Source of the DNA: Solanum dulcamara
Taxonomy: Eukaryota; Streptophyta; Magnoliopsida; Solanales; Solanaceae
Reading direction: 5' to 3'
DNA: 64,000 nucleotides
NCBI RefSeq assembly: GCF_947179165.1
Contig: NC_077247.1
Location: 46,048,935 to 46,112,934, forward strand
The notes beneath the pieces are model-generated. The model worked only from the letters and a program-made list of their open reading frames with translations, was not told the DNA's origin and made no database searches. Of the stretch, positions 57,052 to 64,000 are shown in pieces. The stretch's first letter is position 1. Every line of letters begins with the position of its first letter. The translations under genes were made by a program, and so were the position numbers.

Positions 57052-60000
57052 ATGTTGTTAGTTTTTCACACTCTTATAATGTATCTCTTTTCATTTATGA
57101 AGAATATGGAAATTTCCCAGTCATCAGTTGGATCCAAAATCAATTATGATGATATGTGTCTTATTGATAGTGCCACAACACACACTATTTTAAGAGATAA
57201 GAAATATTTCTCTTATTTGATTATGAAAGAAGCTAATATTAATACAATATCTGGTAGTACAAAATTAATTGAAGGATCCGGAAAAGCTAAAGTTGTACTT
57301 GTTGGGGGAACAAATTTAACAATTAATGAAGCATTATATTGTAGTAAGTCTCAAAGAAATTTATTAAGTTTCAAAGATATTCGTCAAAATGGTTATCATA
57401 TTGAGACTACAAATGATGAAAAGAATGAATATCTTTATATTACTACAATGATGTCGGGCAAAAGGTTTATTCTTGAAAAGTTACCCGCTCTTTCATCCGG
57501 CTTATACTTCACAAGTATTAGCATGGTTGAAACACATGTCATAGTAAACCAGAAGTTTACTAACTCAAATGATTTTATTATTTGGCATGACCGGTTGGGC
57601 CATCCCGGTTCTAATATGATGCGCAAAATAATTGAGAGTTCACATGGACACTCTTTGAAGAACCAAAAGATTCTTCAGTTTAAAGAATTCACTTGTGCCG
57701 CATGTTCTCAAGGCAAATTGATTACTAGACCATCAGTAATCAAAGTGGGCATTGAATCCCCAACATTTCTGGAACGAATACAGGGTGATATATGTGGACC
57801 CATTCACCCATCATGTGGACCATTCAAATATTATATGGTTTTAATAGATGCATCTACAAGATGGTCACATGTGTGCTTATTATCAACTCGTAATATGGCA
57901 TTTGCGAGATTACTTGCTCAAATAATTAAGTTAAGAGCACAATTTCCAGATTATGCAATAAAGGCAATTCGTCTTGATAATGCTGGTGAGTTCACATCTC
58001 AGGCATTTAATGAATATTGTTTGTCCACTGGGATAACAGTTGAGCATCCGGTTGCTCATGTTCATACTCAAAATGGTCTAGCGGAATCATTAATTAAACG
58101 TCTCCAATTAATTGCTAGACCAATGCTTATGAGAACAAAACTTCCCATTTCATTACGGGGTCATGCTATTTTGCATGCAGCAAGTCTTGTGCGGATCAGA
58201 CCCACAAGTTATCACAAAGTCTCTCCATTACAATTGGCTTTTGGTCAGGAGCCAAACATTTTCCATCTTAGAATATTTGGAAGTGCAGTATATGTTCCAA
58301 TTGCTCCACCACAACGCACAAAGATGGGACCCCAAAGAAGATTGGGGATATATGTTGGGTATGAATCTCCTTCTATCATAAAATATTTGGAACCTATGAC
58401 TGGAGATTTATTTACTGCAAGATTTGCTGATTGTCATTTTGATGAATCAGTATACCCAACATTAGGGGGAGAAAATAAGCAGCTCAAAAGGGAAATAGAT
58501 TGGAATGCATTACCATTATATCATTTAGATCCTCGTACAAATAAATGTGAACTGGAAGTTCAAAAGATAATTCATTTGCAAAATATTGCAAATCAACTGC
58601 CAGATGCATTCACTGACCTATCAAGAGTTACTAAATCTCATATCCCAGCTGCTAATGCTCCAATTCGAGTTGATGTCCCAATAGGACAATTAAATAATGC
58701 AAATGAGTCTAAACCACATTTAAAACATGGTAGACCAATCGGTTCCAAAGATAAAAATCCTCGAAAAAGAAAAGGAGCAAATAATCAAGATGGTCATGAT
58801 ATGAAAGAACCTGCTCAAGATGAGCAAGGAGACATAACAATTGATGAAACCTTGGAAGAGGTTAAGGCGCCTGAAAATGATAAAGAAATTTCAATAAATT
58901 ATGTCTCATCAGGAAATATATGGAACCGAAATAATGTAATTGTCGACAATAGTTTTGCTTATAATATTGCTATGGAAATAATGCAACAAAATGAGGATCT
59001 TGAACCAAAATCTGTCGATGAATGTAGACAGAGGAATGATTGGCCAAAATGGAAAGATGCAATTGAAGTTGAATTAGCTTCGCTTGAAAAACGCGAAGTT
59101 TTCGGACCGATAGTCCGAACACCTGAAGGTATAAAACCAGTGGGGTACAAATGGGTTTTTGTGCGGAAAAGAAATGAGAAAAATGAAGTTGTAAGATATA
59201 AAGCACGACTTGTGGCACAAGGATTTTCGCAAAGACCCGGCATTGATTATATGGAAACATATTCTCCTGTGGTGGATGCAATCACTTTCAGGTATCTTAT
59301 AAATCTGGCAGTTTATGAAAAACTTGGCATGCATCTGATGGATGTCGTTACAGCCTATTTATATGGTTCTCTAGATAACGATATCTTTATGAAAATTCCT
59401 GAAGGATTTAAAATGCCTGAAATATATAAAGATTCCCGAGAAACTTGTTCAATAAAACTTCAAAAATCTTTATATGGGCTGAAACAATCAGGGCGAATGT
59501 GGTACAATCGTCTTAGCGAATACTTGCTAAAAGAGGGATATAAAAATGATTCAATTTGCCCTTGTGTCTTTATGAAAAGGTCTGGATCTGAATTTGTTAT
59601 AATAGCAGTGTATGTTGATGATTTGAATATTATCGGAACTCCTGAAGAACTTTCAAAGGCAGTAAAATGTCTTAAAAAAGAGTTCGAAATGAAAGACCTC
59701 GGAAAGACAAAATTTTGTCTTGGTCTACAAATTGAATATTTTTCAAATGGGATATTTGTCCATCAATCAACATATACAGAAAATATTTTAAGGAGATTTT
59801 ACATGGATAAAGCACACCCACTGAGTACCCCAATGGTTGTGAGATCTCTTGATATTAATAAAGATCCATTTCGACCTCATGAAAATGATGAAGAGCTTGT
59901 TGGTGCTGAAATACCATACCTTAGTGCAATTGGTGCATTAATGTATCTTGCCAACAATTCTAGACCAGATATAGCCTTCGCAGTAAACTTGTTAGCAAGA

Positions 60001-60612
60001 TTTAGTTCTTCCCCAACGCGAAGACACTGGAATGGAATTAAGCATATATTCAGATACCTTCGAGGGACCATTGATATGGGTTTGTTTTACTCGAATGAAT
60101 CCCCGTCACAATTGATTGGTTACGCAGATGCGAGATATTTGTCTGATCCCCATAAGGGTCGATCGCAAACAGGCTATTTATTTACATGTAGTGGTACAGC
60201 TATATCATGGCGTTCAACAAAGCAAACTATGGTTGCCACTTCTTCAAATCATGCAGAGATAATAGCCATTCATGAAGCAAGTCGAGAATGTGTTTGGTTA
60301 AGATCAATAACTCAACACATTCAAGAAACATGTGGCCTTTCTTTGACAAAAGACGCTCCAACAATATTGTATGAAGACAATGCTGCATGTATAGCTCAAC
60401 TGAAGGGAGGATACATCAAAGGAGACAGAACAAAACATATTTCACCAAAATTCTTTTTCACTCATGATCTTCAAAAGAAGGGTGAAATAGATGTCCAACA
60501 AATTCGTTCAAGTGACAATTTAGCAGATATGTTTACCAAGGCATTGCCAACTTCAATCTTTGAGAAAATGAGATACAAAATTGGAATGCGTCATCTTCGA
60601 GATATTAAATGA
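57052..60612 (+). CDS. pol: Copia pol polyprotein (protease, integrase, reverse transcriptase, RNase H)
   Basis: 1186 residues, no stops. Protease motif LIDSATTHTIL near residue 38 (DSAT in place of the usual DSGA). Pre-integrase zinc region (WHDRLGHPG ... CAACSQGK, about 185-225). Integrase catalytic residues in GDICGP, RLDNAGEF and NGLAESL (about 245, 305, 345). Reverse transcriptase begins about 670 (GYKWVFVRKRN, KARLVAQGFSQ) with the YVDD box at about 861. RNase H near 1025-1100 (GYADARYLSD, KTMVATSSNHAE-like) and the tail NLADMFTKALP. The ATG at 57052 is the first in frame, but true pol may be made from a spliced or longer product. Confidence 0.95.
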   Translation: MLLVFHTLIMYLFSFMKNMEISQSSVGSKINYDDMCLIDSATTHTILRDKKYFSYLIMKEANINTISGSTKLIEGSGKAKVVLVGGTNLTINEALYCSKSQRNLLSFKDIRQNGYHIETTNDEKNEYLYITTMMSGKRFILEKLPALSSGLYFTSISMVETHVIVNQKFTNSNDFIIWHDRLGHPGSNMMRKIIESSHGHSLKNQKILQFKEFTCAACSQGKLITRPSVIKVGIESPTFLERIQGDICGPIHPSCGPFKYYMVLIDASTRWSHVCLLSTRNMAFARLLAQIIKLRAQFPDYAIKAIRLDNAGEFTSQAFNEYCLSTGITVEHPVAHVHTQNGLAESLIKRLQLIARPMLMRTKLPISLRGHAILHAASLVRIRPTSYHKVSPLQLAFGQEPNIFHLRIFGSAVYVPIAPPQRTKMGPQRRLGIYVGYESPSIIKYLEPMTGDLFTARFADCHFDESVYPTLGGENKQLKREIDWNALPLYHLDPRTNKCELEVQKIIHLQNIANQLPDAFTDLSRVTKSHIPAANAPIRVDVPIGQLNNANESKPHLKHGRPIGSKDKNPRKRKGANNQDGHDMKEPAQDEQGDITIDETLEEVKAPENDKEISINYVSSGNIWNRNNVIVDNSFAYNIAMEIMQQNEDLEPKSVDECRQRNDWPKWKDAIEVELASLEKREVFGPIVRTPEGIKPVGYKWVFVRKRNEKNEVVRYKARLVAQGFSQRPGIDYMETYSPVVDAITFRYLINLAVYEKLGMHLMDVVTAYLYGSLDNDIFMKIPEGFKMPEIYKDSRETCSIKLQKSLYGLKQSGRMWYNRLSEYLLKEGYKNDSICPCVFMKRSGSEFVIIAVYVDDLNIIGTPEELSKAVKCLKKEFEMKDLGKTKFCLGLQIEYFSNGIFVHQSTYTENILRRFYMDKAHPLSTPMVVRSLDINKDPFRPHENDEELVGAEIPYLSAIGALMYLANNSRPDIAFAVNLLARFSSSPTRRHWNGIKHIFRYLRGTIDMGLFYSNESPSQLIGYADARYLSDPHKGRSQTGYLFTCSGTAISWRSTKQTMVATSSNHAEIIAIHEASRECVWLRSITQHIQETCGLSLTKDAPTILYEDNAACIAQLKGGYIKGDRTKHISPKFFFTHDLQKKGEIDVQQIRSSDNLADMFTKALPTSIFEKMRYKIGMRHLRDIK

Positions 60613-60875
60613 TGTCTTCATCAGGGGGAGTATAATACGCGCTGCACTCTTTTTCCCTTAGTCTAGGTTTTGTCCCACTGGGTTTTCCTAACAAGGTTTT
60701 TAATGAGGCAGCATTCAAGGCGTATTACCAGATGTGTGTACTCTTTTTCCTTTACTAGGCTTTTTCCCACTGATTTTTTTAGTAAGGTTTTTAATGAGGC
60801 ACAACATCAATGGATGTTCAGGATAACTATGTATATATATATTTTTTACTAGCATTTTTCTTTACATGTGGACAT

Positions 60876-60886
60876 CCAAGGGGGAG
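60876..60886 (+). promoter_or_regulatory. Polypurine tract of the copia element
   Basis: ccaagggggag abuts the right LTR, the usual site for plus-strand priming. Confidence 0.75.
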
Positions 60887-61113
60887 TGTTAAGTAGTGGA
60901 TTGTCCATTATTTGTGTGGACACACCACTTTGCAAGTTGCTCAACTTGCCTTCTTTTGTATAACTATAAATATGACCATTCTTGGCCATTGTGAATTGCT
61001 AAAAAACACACAGAATACATATACACGCTACTTTCCTTTCTTTTTTGTTTTCTCTCCATATTCTCTTACTTTCTTTTCTGTTATAATATTGTCAACTTAG
61101 TTATTTTATAACA
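60887..61113 (+). repeat. Right LTR of the copia element
   Basis: 227 bp, identical in length to the left LTR. The one difference noted is C to T in a pyrimidine tract (about 61044, tttctttt versus ttttttt context). Confidence 0.95.
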
Positions 61114-61118
61114 CCTTT

Positions 61119-62341
61119 TAAGAATTCCTTTTTAGACTATGAAATAAACGTCACAGGCGTAGGCATTTGGAGCCTTTTTGGTTGGCAGCCGCATAGAAAT
61201 TACTCTTATTTATTTTTGTAAATATCCATCATTTGCAGGCGGAAGACTTTTGTCACACAAAGTGGCATATAGGCCGGTTGAATTGAATTTGAGCAGATTA
61301 AAATGAGTTTAGTTAATTAAATGGATGGGTTGACCCACCCAAAAATAGCTTTACCAAATGGATTAAATGTGGGTAATATCCCAATTCGCTCAATTCTTAT
61401 CAAGTTTTTAATTATTTTATTTGTTCTTTTTATAATTTTTAGTACCTAATAGAACTAATTTTTTTTACTGTGACTATATATACCATATCAAATTTTTAAA
61501 AAATATATTTTTGATAAAATTTATCATCAATCAATTTGAACTACAGATCAACCCATCATATGATGAATTAAACTGCAATGAACTAAATTAATAAATGAGC
61601 AGTTTGTACAGGTTATATTTTCATGCGCTAATTGCCACCTCTACTACACAAATGCATATTTTCCCGTGGACTAATTTGCCACCTCTACCCACAAATACAT
61701 ATTTTTCCATATGTCCAATCATATGTAAGTTCTCTTTAATTATAGACTGGTCATCTTTTGCTAACATTAACAAAGCCTGTTGTAAGACTCAACAATTAAG
61801 TTTTCTCTTCATAGAGAACTCAATTTTATTAAGAGAAATCTACCCCGTATACATACCATATGGGAAAGTCAATATAATATGATGGTGGTATTGTATTTAA
61901 ATTACGGGCTCCAAGTATTTTTAATCAATTCATAAATTTGAAATTCTATACCATCATAAAATCGTTAAAGAGAGCTCATCCATAGTTAGTAGGCAAATGC
62001 TTAAGATATAGCCCATTCGGGGTAGTGCTCGCCAGAATTTTCCCATACAATGTTAATTATACCTAAGGTCTCTCAGTTTGCAGTATAGTTGCAGTCAAGT
62101 ATCAAATTTTACAAATCTATTTCTGCTTACACTTAATTTTTCTAAAATAAGATATTCAGATTATATTATGCAGTAAATTGGATTTGTCTTCAAGTACAAC
62201 CTTTATTTAATGCATACTCTTATCTACTGCAAGAAAAGGAAAATGTGTTATAAAGTCAAGTTCAAATCTCAAGGGAGATAATATGCATAATTATCACTAG
62301 AATTTATTGATCAATATCGAAGACGCCTGATGGCGCTTTCA
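61119..62341. other. Intergenic between copia element and subtilase F
   Basis: Includes the 3' flank of subtilase F (about 62200-62341). No gene recognised. An A/T-rich stretch near 61250-61600 has TE-like palindromes (gggttgacccaccc) that I could not bound. Confidence 0.35.
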
Positions 62342-64000
62342 CTACTCCAAAATAACTGCAATTGGACTTCGAACAGAGTGCTTTTCTGATGACCATTTCA
62401 AATATCCTTGCACAAAGTTCGTGTTGCTGACAGTGCCAGACGCTGAACGTTTAAATGTTACTTGATAGGCCATCCTCTCCTTTACTTCAGAAAAGTGCAA
62501 ACTGCTAGGACTCACAGTTATCTCAATACCTTTAGGTGGTGAAATCGCCACAGTGTAAGTCGAATTAGCCTCACCGACATTAGTTACAGCCCTTGTATAT
62601 TCCTGAGTCTTTGAACCAAGTTTGATAGAAAATGAAGGATAGTTTAGCTCTGCCTCGGGTATACTAGTTTTGCAATTCACCTTTTTTTGCAGGGTCGCGC
62701 TAACTTGTTGATCTGTGTAGTTTAAGCCACATAAATAAGGCACGTAATCCTGAGGCTGGATGTCATAGATTAGACCAGGATCATTTGCTCTTGACGGATT
62801 CACATGTCCTGCTCCAATTGCAAATATGTTAGCTGGTAAATGTCTTTCATCCTCGATCGGATTGTTGCCAAGATTAACCAGATCAGCAGTGGTCATAATC
62901 GCTGACTTAATAGCAGCAGGAGACCAATCTGGATGAGCACTTTTTAGCAAAGCTGCAACTCCAGCAAGGTGAGGACAAGCCATTGAGGTTCCAGAAATCA
63001 TATTGAATGTCAAGTTTGTATGAGTATTATTTTCAATGGAGGTCGGCCAAGCTGCAAGGATATTGAATCCGGGGCCAACAATATCTGGTTTTAATATGCC
63101 CGGACTCTCTCTGCTTGGGCCTCTGGAAGAAAAGAAAGCAACTGAAGGAGCATGTTTATTTCCAATTACAGTACCCTTAAATAAAATAGTGGCCATAGGG
63201 GTTGATGTCGAGTTTATATATGCTATGAGATCTTGTGCATCTGCATAGCTGATGCGTGTTGCTGGAAGAACATAATCGTGTGCAGGTATACTGTAACCTT
63301 CAATATCTTCATTCATTAGAATCATGCCAGCAGCACCAGCATCTTTCACAGGCTGTCCTTTTGCAATTGCTGTCGCGCCACCCGTTCCACACAACACTAA
63401 TTTTCCTTCAACATTTGTAAGTGAGTCTGGGCTACAAACAAAAGCACCAAAATAACTGTTGTTCAATGCTGGGTAGACGATTGGTAGTAATGATGGAGGG
63501 AAATCACTAGGTTGAGATGTTGATTCACCATCATATTCTACGCCGTTTCCAAGTGCCAAGGTAGCCTTCAGTTGTCTATCGGTGGTGCTAGCACCGACAG
63601 TTAGAATCCAAGGGGCTTCATTAGATAAGGTTGCATTATATGGACCGTCATTTCCAGCTGAGCAACTTACGAAAATTCCCTTTGCCATAGAACTAAACGC
63701 ACCAAGTGCAATATTGTCATCCCAAAAAGGGCTTGAAATTCCACCAATAGAAATGGATATGACATCAACACCATCTTCAATTGCAGCATCCATCGCAGCC
63801 AACATGTCACTTTCGGAACACTGGCCACTTGGATTGCACACTTTGTACATAGCCAAGTGAGCACGGGGTGCAATGCCAGCCGCTGTGCCATTAGCACTGC
63901 CAAATACATTCGCTCCATCAACGAAATTTCCTGCAGCAGTGCTTGAAGTATGTGTACCGTGCCCATTTTCATCTAGTGGCGTCCCACCTTCAAACACCGA
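62342..64000 (-). CDS. Subtilisin-like serine protease, P69-type (copy F), cut by the window edge
   Basis: At least 551 residues from just before the His motif to the stop at 62342, open throughout. Visible: His ([10 protein letters not shown]), Asn (SAGNDGP), PA insert ([13 protein letters not shown]), Ser (GTSMACPH), Fn3-like tail ([15 protein letters not shown]) and the ending [12 protein letters not shown]. The signal peptide, propeptide and catalytic Asp lie beyond the right end. The protein appears functional in the visible part and is the only undamaged copy in the right-hand subcluster. Same orientation as copies D and E, fitting a tandem array. Confidence 0.92.
   Translation of the reverse strand, partial: SVFEGGTPLDENGHGTHTSSTAAGNFVDGANVFGSANGTAAGIAPRAHLAMYKVCNPSGQCSESDMLAAMDAAIEDGVDVISISIGGISSPFWDDNIALGAFSSMAKGIFVSCSAGNDGPYNATLSNEAPWILTVGASTTDRQLKATLALGNGVEYDGESTSQPSDFPPSLLPIVYPALNNSYFGAFVCSPDSLTNVEGKLVLCGTGGATAIAKGQPVKDAGAAGMILMNEDIEGYSIPAHDYVLPATRISYADAQDLIAYINSTSTPMATILFKGTVIGNKHAPSVAFFSSRGPSRESPGILKPDIVGPGFNILAAWPTSIENNTHTNLTFNMISGTSMACPHLAGVAALLKSAHPDWSPAAIKSAIMTTADLVNLGNNPIEDERHLPANIFAIGAGHVNPSRANDPGLIYDIQPQDYVPYLCGLNYTDQQVSATLQKKVNCKTSIPEAELNYPSFSIKLGSKTQEYTRAVTNVGEANSTYTVAISPPKGIEITVSPSSLHFSEVKERMAYQVTFKRSASGTVSNTNFVQGYLKWSSEKHSVRSPIAVILE

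Larger units (their letters stand above)
54939..61113 (+). mobile_element. Complete Ty1/copia retrotransposon, young insertion
   Basis: Two 227-bp LTRs (54939-55165, 60887-61113) start TGTTAAGTAGTGG and end TATAACA, and differ at one base seen by eye. The 5-bp target duplication ccttt lies at 54934-54938 and 61114-61118. A primer-binding-site-like cgttatcagcacgaag follows the left LTR directly, and a purine tract ccaagggggag precedes the right LTR. Gag (55291-56337) and pol (57052-60612) ORFs are both open. Pol order protease-integrase-reverse transcriptase-RNase H places it in Ty1/copia. It may still be capable of movement. Confidence 0.96.

Overview
The window is nuclear DNA of a flowering plant, most likely a Solanaceae species. 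The basis is intron-containing genes with GT-AG introns, an A/T-rich intergenic background, a cluster of subtilases of the Solanaceae P69 type, a tRNA-derived SINE and many MITEs of types familiar from Solanaceae, and plant Ty1/copia and LINE remnants. The genus cannot be fixed from the sequence alone.

Layout. 1-3831: repeat-rich sequence with a Ty3/gypsy-LTR-like stretch and a small tandem array. 3832-5748: three-exon gene for a Rho-N (SAP-like, RHON1/BP-73 type) protein, probably plastid-targeted. 5980-6051: tRNA-Glu(CUC), minus strand. 7020-8869 (minus): two-exon RING-CH (RINGv) membrane E3 ligase with a SINE in its intron. 10624-21709: subtilase cluster part 1, with one intact gene on the minus strand, one pseudogene split by a deleted Tnt1-like copia element, and one intact gene on the plus strand. 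A Mutator-like element with a probable 9-bp target duplication lies between the divergent copies. 22070-24839: a nest of solo LTRs and a LINE remnant. 25339-29298: class-XII-type LRR receptor kinase pseudogene, interrupted by a solo LTR. 30977-36793: twelve-exon group II GSK3/shaggy kinase (BIN2 type), intact. 37628-39233: a MITE and a degenerate telomere-like repeat field. 41466-46597: eleven-exon LRR-II receptor kinase, orthologous in type to Arabidopsis At5g45780, intact. 47231-64000: subtilase cluster part 2, all minus strand, with two pseudogenes and one intact copy running off the right edge. Between them lie a hAT-type MITE with a perfect 8-bp target duplication and a complete, very young copia element (54939-61113).

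How the genes relate. The six subtilase copies form a local tandem/inverted family. They share a signal peptide, I9 propeptide, S8 domain with PA insert, and Fn3-like tail, and would be secreted serine proteases. At least three of the six are broken. The kinases and the RINGv, Rho-N and tRNA genes are unrelated single genes with no operon-like link. I found no CRISPR, prokaryotic or clearly new biochemical system. The interesting content is structural: several nested insertions dated by their target-site duplications, a solo LTR whose removal exactly rebuilds an LRR codon frame, CGCG-box-like U3 repeats in a low-copy LTR family, a gag/pol-separated young copia element, and a subtilase copy whose catalytic His is replaced by Asn.
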